Source: Oxyruncus cristatus (Eukaryota > Chordata > Aves > Passeriformes > Cotingidae). From it: 64,000 nucleotides of DNA. The position numbers and the translations under genes were made by a program. The DNA lies in contig VXAY01007011.1 in the NCBI GenBank assembly GCA_013399855.1, forward strand, positions 887,736 to 951,735. The letters run 5' to 3'. The notes beneath the pieces were generated by a model. It worked only from the letters and a program-made list of their open reading frames with translations, was not told the DNA's origin and did not search any database. Below are positions 7,961 to 20,300 of the stretch, one piece after another; position 1 is the stretch's first letter; each line of letters starts with the position of its first letter.

Positions 7961-10900
7961 GTAAGTGATGTTAAAGTCTTCATATCTTCCTTCTCCTCCT
8001 CTAGTTATTTATTTTCTGACTGAAAGCAAAATAAACATTTTTATTTAGGTGTCATAGAGAATGCTGACTGAATTCAGCTAATACTGGTTTATATAATTGA
8101 AAATGTGATCTGATAAGATGCTGAGGGGTGCATGATACAATGTGGGTTATCATACTCTGTGAAAAACTAATGTTGAAGTGGTATATACCTGTGGTATGAA
8201 AGCGCTTGCTGATGTTGCATGAGGACTGTAAAACAACAGGTTTGGGATGACCAGGAAATGATGTAGCTTCTTGTGTGTTAATTATTCTGAGAATCAAAAC
8301 TGGCAGGTGCAAAAATACTGACCTTTTGTCACAGAACTGAATGCAAGAAGCAGTATCTTCCATTAGTTTATTAATTAGGTCTATTTTTGTTCTCTTGACA
8401 TTGTTTAATAGCTTGTAGATGAGAATTCCAAGTGAGGAGAAAAAAGTAAAGAGCCGTACAATTTTGCATGTACCTAGCTTTCCACCACTAGGTAACGGCA
8501 TTAGTTTCTGTTTGTGCTGAGAACTTGTATGTGAGTTTGGTCTTAGTTTAAGCTATGTTTGCTTTGGAGGTTTGGTTTGGTTTTTTTTAAGCAAGCTTGT
8601 GTTGTCCTTCTAGGGCTTTTTTCTCTGTTACTCTGAATTTTCAAGAGTCCTTTTCACCTAGGTAAAGTGAACACAAAGTGCAGCAAATCAAATACACTGA
8701 TTTTTGCACTTATGTTGGAGTGGTTGAATTAACTATATAGGCAATAAAGAATTAGGCATTTGATATGAGCAATAAAGTTTGACTTTTATTTACTTATTTT
8801 TATATAAGCATCAAGTACAGGGATGTTTATACTTCCAAAATGCTTTATTATAACAATAATTGAATTAGTTTTAAAGGGTTAGTGCTGCTTTACTTGTTTT
8901 AAATTATTGTGATTTGATTTGTGGCAGGGAAAAAATCTTCACATTACTTTTTTTCTGGAATAGGAGCTGTTATTTATAACTGAGGTTCAGTGCTGCCTAC
9001 AGGAATTACGTTTGCTAAGTGATACAGTTGAAAAACGAAGGTCATTCATTACTTGGTGTCTTCAAGCAAGAAGATAATGACGTTAACAAACCCAAAACTG
9101 TACCTGTTAAATGCAGGTCATCTTAACAACACTGGTAGCAGTAAAGAAGGTAAAAATGCTCAGCAGGTAACCAGTGGCTAAATGCATACGTGAGCTCAGC
9201 AGATGAATTGTCATTAGTGGGCTTCAGATTACTTTAGAGGGATTTATTAATTGTAAATCTTCTGCAGACATTATGAAGCTTGAATATCATGTGAGTAGTT
9301 GAAATAACACAGTCAATGGTGGTATCTACAGTGCAAGAGTGTTTACTTTCCTGGTTTTGAAGGGGTATTAAAGGTGTAACCTGACAGTATTGCATCAGGA
9401 CTGGGTGCTACTGTATTCTGTTTGCCTAGGTTTGTAAAGCTTTTCTATGTGGGCTGACACTTGCATCTGTGTGCAGTCTTGTCATCTTCAGCACAACCTT
9501 TGAAGGCAAGTGTAAATGTCGGATCAAAACTCTAATGTTTTATGGTCATGATTGTAAAACTGATTTATCAAACCACTATTAGTAGTTTATTTTTATGTTT
9601 TAACACTTTGATCCTTCAGAGAGAATTTTTCTCTGCAGCTGCATGATTCAGAACTGCTAAAGCAGGATGAGCGGCTGGCTGTTCATCGCCTTCTGATTTC
9701 ATTACTCCTATGAGTTACGTGCTCTGCCAGAGTTGACTTCTGCAACTTCTGTCAGGTCTTTGAGATTATTTGCAGTGTAACCATATGTGATTGACAACAT
9801 TTTTAGTCAAGCTACAGCATTTTCATGTCTAGTTGGTTTTTATTCTAATATTGGCGGTCTTGAAGTGGGGAAGAACCTTGGGCTTTATGTAATATAACTG
9901 TAGAAATTCTCCTGTGTGCCGGTCTTGAGTCATTCTTGTATCACTTGCACTCTCCTTTTAAGGAAAATCAAAGTAGAGTGTGACAATGGTATTTTATTTT
10001 TATAATTATAAGGTAGATTTTGGTCTTTAGAAAGCACTTGCATTGAAAAATTATTACTCCTCCTCTGAAGGCTAATTAAAACCCAAACCTAAAGACTATG
10101 AGAATGGTGTTCAGTGTGTTAGTGACGTTGCAACTGCAGAAGGTTGTCAATGTTAGAAAAAGAGAGGAGTCTTATTGAAGTGTTACTTTAAAGCAGTTTC
10201 TAATTGTGTTTATTCTTGGTACTGTGAAGTTACTATTTATTGATCAGTTGATAACATCCCGAGTTGTTAAGTGTCATTGCCATTATTGGCTTATTTGGTT
10301 ATGACGCTTCTCATTAACCAGCTCTTTATTGAATATGACAGAAATGGCTTTCAGTCCTTTGTGTACATGTGGAACAAAGTGGTTTTGAAATGGGCGTGTG
10401 CCTTATGTGTCTGAACTGTAAGGTCAAACTGTCTTTGAAGAGGAAGATACCCTGTACGTTCTTGGAGTTGTTTGGTCTGTTTTTCCTATGATTGAAATAA
10501 ATTATTTTGTTCCTTTTGGTTTTGGAAACTGGAAAATAGGTACTCATGGTCCAGGTCATTCCCTGGTTGCATGCAGTGAAGAGGGGAAATAGGAAAGAAC
10601 TTATTTTGACAACTAATTCCTTGGAAAGCGTCATGCTAACATAAACTGTTGTCCTTTATCCTTTGGCTTCATTTGTTTTTCCAACATGATTTCCCCCCCC
10701 CCCTTCCTTTTATTTTACTCTTGACACCCATTCATCCGAGCTTTATCTCATGTACTTTGGAATACTCTCCAGGGGAGAAATAGATTTCCCCAAATCAACA
10801 AATCTTAGGTCTCCAAAAGCAAACATATGTCATACATTTTGACCTGGATAGCTTTTGACATTGAGCCATGCCTTTGTAATCTTTGTTTCTTCATATTGGT

Positions 10901-13900
10901 GCTTCTGTACTTTTTCCTGCCTACTTTTTCCAGCTTCTGCTTTCAATTGGTTTTATTCCTTTCTCTCAGTTGACTTTTATCTCTTGTATACTCTAAGCAC
11001 ATCACCATTACTGCTTCTTCCTTTTATCATTTCACTGTTCTTTTTCATTTTCAAAGAGATAAGCTAGGATTTGCTTAAAAGAAAAGCAACAAACCATGAG
11101 CTTTCAAGCAGGTAAAATATTTATAATTCCTGTCTCCCTCCCCTTGCAAAGGAAAAGAATGCAAATAACAAGCAGTTTTATTTCTGCAACTTGTCTATTA
11201 AATGTAACATGAATGATTGCAAGCACTTTTGGGTCCTGAGGGGGATGCTGTGCTTGAGTTGTTCTTAAAAATTACACCTATTTTAAATTGCTCAAGGTGA
11301 GACACCATGATTTACTGAATTTGTCTTTAAAATTTCAGTATGTTATTTTACCTTGAAACTTTTTCCTAACTCTAACCTTGTGGTATTTAGCTGTTCTCTT
11401 TTTTTCCTTGTAATTTGGCGTTGTATTTCATTTTCTTTTTTATCTTTGCCTTCCCCTATTACACACACATGCATATTTTTCTAAAGTATTCAGTGCTCAC
11501 TTATCAAGGTAGCTGCATGAAAAGCTCAGAAAACAAATTCCTTTCCCCAGAGCAAAGATAGCATCTGTAACTGAAGGGCAGATCTGCTGCTGTACCTAGC
11601 CAGTTTAGCCACTGTATTTACATATATGCAAAGTCCTTTATTTGTGCAATGGAAGCAGAACTCAATCACTTCATACTTACTGCACTTATTCAGCTAGGTA
11701 TACATACTCAGAAAAGAACCCTTTATGCCTGTGGTCATTTGGGGTTCTGATTTTGCAAGTTACAGGAAAGCAAAATGGAGAATGAACGACACTTCTCACA
11801 GTAGGATTTCTGGAATGGGTATATTGTTAAATGGCAAATCTTGTATGGATGCGCAAGTTCATGAGTTCCAGAGCGGTAGAAGACAAGTTTGGGTGTGTTG
11901 CTACTGTGAGTAGCCCCTGTGTGCCAGCTCCCTTCGCTCTTGGACCTTACTGGGCAGGTAGCATGAGGGAACACTTCTGCATCTGAGCTGCTTCAGTTCA
12001 GGCAAGCAAAATAAACTTCCTATAAAACATGGTTTTAAGTGAAGATGCCAGCTGAACTGAATTGACTCAGGCACAGTCATGTTTTCTTCTGTCAACTCAT
12101 TTGCAGGGTGAGTGGCTCTGGGAGAAGGCTGAAGCAGATGGTAGGAAGCTGGAAGGGCTGAAGGAGTGCAGCTTTTTTCTCTGTAAACATGAGTCAGAGC
12201 CCTATCACTTCTGATACCATTTGAGGCTTGCACTGATTGAATAAACTGGAGGGTTTTTCAGTTTGGTTATTTTGAACTAATTAATCCTTGATTATTTTTT
12301 TTTTTCTGGTGAGCATTTGTGTAATTCCATTGTCTTTGCAAAAGATGGATGCTGGAAAATTGTTTAAACTGACACTGTTTATGTGTCTGTGTGTGTAGAA
12401 GCCATTGATTTCTATCAGCTCTTGCAGTTGCTGGCAACCTGCTCAATGCCTCCCACTTTGAAAACCAGTGTGAGTGGAGGACATTGATGAGTCACACACT
12501 GATGCCATGTAGATTGTTCAATATTGAACTTGTATGGCAAAGTGGTGTAACTTGCTGCTCACTGTGACAAACCTCGATGTGTAAACACTGATGTCAGTAA
12601 GCTGAGCATTTTCACTGTGGTATCAACAATCATCCTCATCTTATGGCAAGTGTTTTCTGCTCTTGCAAGAGCTGGATTTTTAGCGTGAGGTTTGTATTGC
12701 GAGTAGGTGGAATGTTCTTCATGTAATAACCTTCTTTATCTTTCTTCCTCTGCTCTTAAGTCAAGTAGGTTACTTCCATCTTTTGATGGCAATGTCCTTA
12801 AACTAAGAGTTCCTTAGAAGGAAGTGTTACCAATCTGACTTCAGCTGTTAAAGGCTGCTATAAACTCACAGGGCATTTCCCACTGAAGTTGTCAACATTG
12901 ATTTTAAAGCAAAAATCATGGTATATAAGCAAATTATTTTTCAACAAGAGGACTGCATCCTTTTCTACTTGGCGGTAGCTGCCTGATTGTGCATAGTGAC
13001 GTAGGTGAATGCAGTGTTGAATAGGTGATTTTTAAAAAACCCTGTCATCAAAACTAAACTGGAGCAATATTTTGGTTTCTCATTTTGCCATATTACGCAT
13101 CTCTGATAAGTTAGTGAAAAAGACATGGAACACGTTAAGTGTAATCTTATGGGTTCGCTTTTTTGTATGGAATTTTTATAGTTATACCAAATGATATGAC
13201 AGATTTCTGAGGGATGATATGCATTCAAACCAGGTGTTGTTTATTCTTTGCACCTAATTGCCCTGAAAATGTTATCTATGAGAGTCAAATATCTCTCACA
13301 TACAAAGTATATCTAACACTTTTTTCCTTGACAAGGGACTTTTCTTTTCTTGGTCACAAAAGAGTTTGCTTAAACTTTTAAGTTTCCCGGTGATCACTGC
13401 AAGTATGTCTGCTGAAGTTTTTCCCTAGTTTTGTTCTACCAGACCTTAAAGTAGTACCTCACTGAGCAGGTATATCAGTTTAAGCTTCTAAACCTACTTT
13501 GAATTAATTATATGATACAAATTGAAATCCTTTCATCCAAAAATGAACAGCATTTGGTATTAGGTCATGCATCTCTACTTTTCAAGGCTAGGTCTATTTA
13601 TGTGGAAATGGATAATGATAAATGCTTCATTTTTCAGGGTAAAGTTCTGTGTGAGGGTAACAGAAGGATAACCTCTCAAGGTTTAGAAGTCATACCTTCT
13701 TTAGTTCCCCTGAAACCACAGAAACTTTTTACGGTTTTGTAACACCAGCTGCTTTTCCAAAATAAATATTAATGGCTTTTTTTCTTTCTTTCTGATGGTG
13801 TTTGAGTGTTTTTGTTGGTTGAGGAATTTTTTTTTTTGTATTCAGCTTAGGTGATGGTCTTTCTCTACTGTTTCATTGAGGAGAGAATTTTTGAACACAA

Positions 13901-16895
13901 TTTTTGTTCTTATTTTACTTATATTTTCATGTTTTGTTTGTGGAGCTGCAGGACAATGAAAATAGGGACTACAGTGGTGTAAGAAGGGATGCTGGCTTCT
14001 CAGATACCATGTTCTTTAGGACCTTGGGAAAATCACTGTGTAGCTGAAGCTTTGGACCATCAATACATGTGCATCTTCAGAGTGAAATGTGAACATTTGT
14101 GATTGTCTTTGCCTGATGTTGAAGCCGAAAAAGGCTGATAAAGACTGCTTAGAGACAGATTTTATGCCTTTAAACAGAAGGTATTTATTATTTTGTTCTT
14201 CCCTGAGTAGGTACTGTTGTCCCTTCACCTGCATGGATGTGTGCCAAAGGTGTAAAATGTATCTTCTGGAGACGGGTGTAGGGAGAGTCTTGTTAAATAG
14301 ATTTCCACTATTGAAATTTGTGTAAGTTCTTCTTGGAAGACTGGTATTGTCATGCGGCCATCACTGGAAGTCTTCTTATATCAACCCTGCGGAAATTTTT
14401 TGTACAGTGTTTAGAGGAAAGATCATCTTTTTTTCAGATGTCTTCTCAAGTTAGTTTCTCAGGAATCATGTTACATGTATAAGTCCATGTAAAGTATTCT
14501 TTCACTTGTATTTATATTGGACTAATTATGCAAAAAATACCTTTGTTGCTACATGATTTATTTTCTGTCATAGCTGTGCTGCATTATTATTTTGTAAATG
14601 GCACTTCATACAAAACAAAGTATATCAGTGGATATGGATAACTGAGAAACTATCTTCCTTTAGAAGGAAAAGAGAAAATATTAGTCTGTGCAAAACTTGA
14701 ACCAAACTGTTCTCTTAATTTTTTTTTTTTTCCCAGGAAAAATATTTTATCAAAAAGTATCTGGGCTTATTTGTAGATTCAGTAGAAATTGAAATACTGA
14801 AAATTGAGCTGGATATTAAATATGTAAGTTCTCTTTTAACAGCTAAGTTTCTAATGGAAGTGGTCTCTCCATTCTAGTGCAGCATCAAACTGTTGGCTAT
14901 AACATTCAAACATGAACTAGTAAAGAGAAGTGAAAAATACTGCAGAAGAGGAGAAAGCTGAGAATAACTTTCTAAGCTGCATTGTTGTTTCAGAAGAGCC
15001 TACTTCAAAAAGAAAAAAACACCAAAAAAACCCACCCCACAACACTGGCTTAAAATACTGAAACGTTTTAAAAAATTGCTTAAAAAGTTAAACAACTTTA
15101 TGTAGGAAATTTTTGTTATCTTGATTGATGATTCTTCTAAGTGAGGCTGCAGTAGCTGACTTGAGGTCCAGGCTGCCAGTAAATGTTTGTACATGACAGT
15201 GCTGTTCATCTTTCATGTGACAAAACTGATGGAAAAGGGGGAAAAATCCCCTGAAGCCACCTGAAACTACCAAAAGTTTATGAAACGTTATATAATTACA
15301 GGCCTTATTTTTTTTTTTAAGAGCTTAATACAGGAGTGGTTAAACTTATAAATTAAAGAAGGAGACAAATTGAGAAATCAAGATGAAGCCTGTGTGTAAT
15401 AGCCCAAAATAAAATTCTGTTCATATTTCTCACATTGCAGTTATATGAGTATGATTTAATGTAAAACGTGCTGATGGAAGGAGACTGAAGTGTTTTGAAG
15501 TTTGTTTCATGTAACACACGCCCTGTCCCCTGCCCTGTTTTACGTGTTCATATTTGAGCTCCTGTTCGTACTGCAATTAGTTAGCAAAGGGGGCTTTGCA
15601 TTTGCAAAGCCTGACCATAGGCTTTTCTACAGTGTGCATTAGTGGAGCTCTTACCCAAATATGTTCTAGAACTTCAGCTGCTAAGATGACAGTGTGCTGT
15701 AGTGCTGTATGGTTCTTCAGTGCCAATATCCCCTTTTCACCAGTGTCCATAGGGTTTATTCACATTATTGTGGAATGGTGGCTAATGAGGTCTTACATAA
15801 TGAGCTTGGCTAATGAGATCACAGCTGGTTTTGTTTTGTTTTCCCACTCCTGCTGTCCCCTTAAGTTGCTTACTGCAATAAATACTGGTAGCATGCATTT
15901 GTTGTGGTGAATATGCAGTCAGTTCAGCCGCTTCTTTAAATTTTACTCTTATTAAAAAAAATATATAAAAATTACAAAACAGATTAAATAGAATACTGAG
16001 AATCAAATTGAAAACTGAGAACCTGAACTCAGAAGTTGATGTACGTAAAATCTGAGGGTGTGTATTTCATTTTATAGTTTAAGTGCAAGACAACATTTTT
16101 ACATTGGCTGCATTGAGTGAATGTATGAAATAAATTTGGTTTTAATATGTGTTTCTTGTACATATGATCAATATATATCAGTTTTTAAGAGCAAGGAACA
16201 GATATACTAGAATTTGTTAGTATTTTAGCGTAAACACTTAGTATATTACTTCAAATTATGAATGTAGATTTAAAACATTATTAGGGATTGGAAGTTTCCC
16301 CTCTCCCCCCCTTTAAAGGGAGTACCAATACAAAATTTTTCTGATTGTGATGAATTTTGTGCACCCTCTTTTTTGAGCTGACCAGAAAATTGCAGTCCTG
16401 GTCTTGCTTGTCCATTACACCTGTGAGATATCCCACTGGTTATGAATGCCATGATTCTGGGCAGAGAAGTGCATGTCAGACCAGCCTGTACTTAAATTTT
16501 GCTGGCATGCTTGTTTGTGCACATGGTGTGGATTTTCATGGCACACCTACGTATGTTCCTTAGTAAGCAATTTTATTGACAAAAAGGGTTTTCTAGTGTT
16601 CAGTTAGTATGTGAAAGAGTTATAATTGTTCCTAATTTGGAACTATGCAGAGCAGTTAAAAGCACTAAGAAGAAAAGTAAAAGCTAGAACAGCAGTGACT
16701 TCTCTCTAAGCAGCATTGCAACTCTGTAATAAACTTGCTTCTTATGAGTGTGGTTTTATTAGAGCTGAAAACTCATAGTGCTTCTGCAGAGGGAAAAAAT
16801 ACCATTTTGAGGATACTTTTATCATTCAACATGATTTGTGTTGCATGGTGTGATACCAAAGATTGGAAAGCACTGTGTAAAGAGTATATTGATTT
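7961..16895. other. intron 1 segment without recognised features
   Basis: AT-rich single-copy-looking sequence with stop codons throughout. There is a C11 run at 10693-10703 and T-runs near 13829, 14718 and 15309. The longest open frame (minus strand, 8052-8501) has no recognisable domain and biased hydrophobic/low-complexity content. Early first-intron sequence often carries enhancers, but no specific one can be named from sequence alone. Confidence 0.5.
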
Positions 16896-17331
16896 GCCTC
16901 AGTGAATTAGCCTGGAGAAGAGAAAGCTCTGGGGGAATCCTATTAAAGTAAGTTCTTGACTGGAGAGAGGGAATGGAAAAAAGAAAGCCCTGGATCCTTC
17001 TCAGCAGTGCTCAATGACAGGACACAAAATGAATTAAAACAGAAGAAAAAAGGGTGGGTTGGTTTTAGGTTTGGTGTTTTTTTCTTGGTTTTCTTTTTGT
17101 GTTTTTTGGGTTTTTTTAGTCTGCTTGTCTGTTTGGTTTGGTTTGGATTTTTTTTATATGAGTATGATTGAACACTGGCACAGATTGCCCAGGGAGACTA
17201 TGGGCGTAGTGAAAACCAAGCAGACATAGACCTGAGCAGTCTCCTCTAGCTGACCCTGCTTTGATTTTGGGGCCGTGGGGGGGGGTTGGACTCAGTTTTC
17301 TGAGGTCCCATCCTACCTCAGCTATTCTGTG
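16896..17331 (+). mobile_element. diverged CR1 LINE 3' segment with internal G/T-rich expansion
   Basis: The + strand carries CR1 3' phrases in order: TTAGCCTGGAGAAGAGAAAG (16908), ATCCTTCTCAGCAGTGCTCA followed by ATGACAGGACA, GAACACTGGCACAGATTGCC (17170), CAGGGAGACTATGG, CTCTAGCTGACCCTGCTTTG, GGGGTTGGACTCAG, and a final AGCTATTCTGTG. Between about 17045 and 17165 the expected short segment is replaced or expanded by a T/G-rich low-complexity run. No ORF survives. Moderately old copy. Confidence 0.85.
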
Positions 17332-20300
17332 TTACCTGAATATCTGAGAACTTACCGGAAAACAGCAAAAAGTATATCTAGCAAGATAATTTTAATCTTG
17401 TTTCGATGACCCATTTATGACATGCATACTTCAAGAAAACTTCAGTTTTATCTAGTCTTAAGGTATGAACCTAAAGTCTAACAGAACTTAAAATTTGCAA
17501 ATGAAATAGACATAGGTGTTCTTTCTGTCCCTTCTTCTATTTTCTCACCTTTGAATGTAGCTTTTTCAATTCAAATTGCACTTTCCAACACTCTTTGTAG
17601 GTTCTTTTCCTGCTTTCTTTCACTTAGATGCTGTTCCTCGCCAAGCTTTGCCCTCTACTATTCATCTGGGTTTTGCTGAATTATAGTTAGTATTGTCTTT
17701 TCTTGTCATGTAAATAACAGAATTAAGTTTAAATAAAATTCACTTCATACTGAAGAATGTCTCTGTATGGAGTTGTTCCAGCACTGTTCTGTATTCATCA
17801 GTTTGTCTGTGTCTTGCTTAACTTTTGTGAGCTTTTCTTGCCTTCAATTTACTGTTTCTAGCCACTTGTTCTCCTTAATAGACTAAGAGCACTGTTGCTG
17901 TAGAAGGAATGTGGAAACAGTAAAGGTGAAGTTCAAAGACTTAGTTTTCCCCTTTCTGTAGTCATAAGGGATGAGAGTACCATTTTTTTTTTCTTGTGAT
18001 CTGCATTGTTTGCCTATATCATTGTAAAGATATGTAAAATCATGGTGTTTGTCTTCTAGTGCTTGAGTCAGGTAAAAAAGTTGTTTGGATCCTGCAGATT
18101 TAGGTTTTTCCTTGAGCCTGCCTTGACAATATCAGCTTCAGGCCAACTCCTGTACCTTAAATTATAGTGTGTTCCAGCTTCTGGACTCTAGACATAGAGG
18201 ATAAAATGGCTTGTCTGAAAAGCTGCTAAAGCTGGATTAGTTATCTTTGGGGAAGAGAAAACACCCTAGATATGTCAGATTAATCCAAACTCCCTTTAAA
18301 TTGCTGATGAGCAATTTTAAGCAAACTTATCAGCTGACTTGACATATAAAGAGTGTGTAAATAATTCCAGTAAGGCAGATGTCCATTTCTGGGTTAATAA
18401 TTGGAAATCAAATTATAAGCAAAGAAACCTTAAATGAAGCAGTGTATTTTATTTCAGCAAAATGTATCTGTATGTCTCATAGCATTGATCACTGATAAGG
18501 TTTTCCGAGGCTGGTGGAAGCAGAAGGGAGGATTTTCCCATACTCTGTATTCAAAGCACTGTTTTCTAGAGTGAACTTCATGCCTGTAGATCTGCCTACT
18601 TTCTGAGAGGGCAGGGGTTGAGATTCTGCTTAAGAATTCAAACAAAACGTGGAAGTATTTCATAGGAGCATCCCAGTTTCCTTTCTGTTTAGCATTCTCC
18701 ATTGCAGCAAGATGAATCTGGTTGTAGACTGCTGAAAAGGATGGACCCACCTCTTCCCTTCTCCCAAGCCTCAGATGTCACTTCTTTTGTCTGGCTCTGC
18801 TGTTTTCCCCACCCAATGGTGAGCCACTTTAGGGAGTTCCCTTCCTGCACAGAGCTTATCCTTCCCTTCTGCCCACACAAAGAAAAACTGTCTGCTGCTT
18901 TAGATCACTGAGCTGGATCCCTGAAAGTTCAGAAAAATGTTAGTATTAGTGCAAGGGAGGAAGTGAGAGGGAGGAGATTGTTAGATCATCTCAGCTGTGA
19001 TTTGAAACCATATCTCAACCTGAGGAAACTTGTTGTTATGAAGTCTCGGCTCTGTTTGGCATCTGTGAGGGTGTGAACAGAACATCTTAGTTGCTTAATT
19101 AGAACTTACAGAGTTCTGACTTCTTCACCATACTTTATTTCTGAAGTAACTGGATTGTAGTTTGCAGAACTTGAACTGCAGCATCTTTCAAATAACACAT
19201 TATTAAATGCTCCATAGTCTTAGGGATTTTATTTTTTTTTAAACACACTACATACAATTCTGTAACACAACACGGGGCAGTAACTGAAGCAATTTTTCTT
19301 CCTGCATCATTCCTTCTGTAGTCTGTGTTCCCCGTATCCAGACTCCAGAGCCAATGTATTGTATTGCATTTGATAGCAGAGCCTATGGAAAGCTGCACAA
19401 ATGCTTCTTCACATTAGTTTGTACAAAACCAGCTGAGTTAGCTCAAAATACACTAAACTGTATTGTCAATCCTTGCTATTTCTTCTGTGCTTCATCTGAG
19501 ATAGCAAATAACACAGGGAAATTGCCTGTTTCTCCACAGTCCTATTCAACTGCCTACTTGGGTGGGGGGTTTTGTTTTGCTTGTTTGTTTGCTATTGTAA
19601 ATGTTGAAACTTTCAGCTTAGAAGAATGAAGGAAGAACCATAAAGCAGTTAATGGAAATTTGAACAGCCTGCATGCAAGAGGCAGTTGGAGTATATGCCT
19701 CTATTCACAGTGCAATTAAAAAAATGGCCTTTAAAATGATTTTGTTCAATAAGACACCTAAAGCTAATTAGAGCAGAATGGATTGTCTATGGAGCAGAAG
19801 ACATGGAAGAAGTTGTGGACTGAAATCTGACAGAGACGAATCTAATTCAATGTAAGACCTTGAAAGGGTAATCATTCTTATTTTACAAGAGAGAAAGCTC
19901 AAACAGCTTTCTTTACCTTGAGCTATGGAGACTTTAAGACTTTTCATCACTGATGCAAGTATTCATCTTCAGAGTAAAATATGGGGTTTTTTTCCCCAAT
20001 GTAATGAACCCCAGATCCTTTTAGGATCAGGCTGCGCTGTACATTGTTTTTAATGCTAGCCTCTGAAAGCTGAAATCTCCTTTCCAGTACTTGAGTATAT
20101 GAAAAGTAGTGTGCTGAGGGACAGAGGGACATTGCAGAGGAAAGCGTATAAAGACTGGGTGGAGTAAAATAATTTTGCTTTTTTACTCAGCTTATACTCG
20201 AGATGAGCTTCGGAAACAGGCAATTGACTATGAATGTGAAAATCCAAACAGTCTGATATGAGAAAAACAACTGACATACTTTTATCCCAGTAAGTGAAAC

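Noticed and set aside
7617..7964. N-terminal extension of ZDHHC14 upstream of 7710
   Set aside because: The open frame upstream has no ATG (it opens with GTG) and its residues do not resemble the family. The Met at 7710 gives the expected N-terminus.
8052..8501. 149-codon minus-strand ORF
   Set aside because: No recognisable domain or conserved motif and AT-rich chance-like composition, so I treat it as a random open frame.
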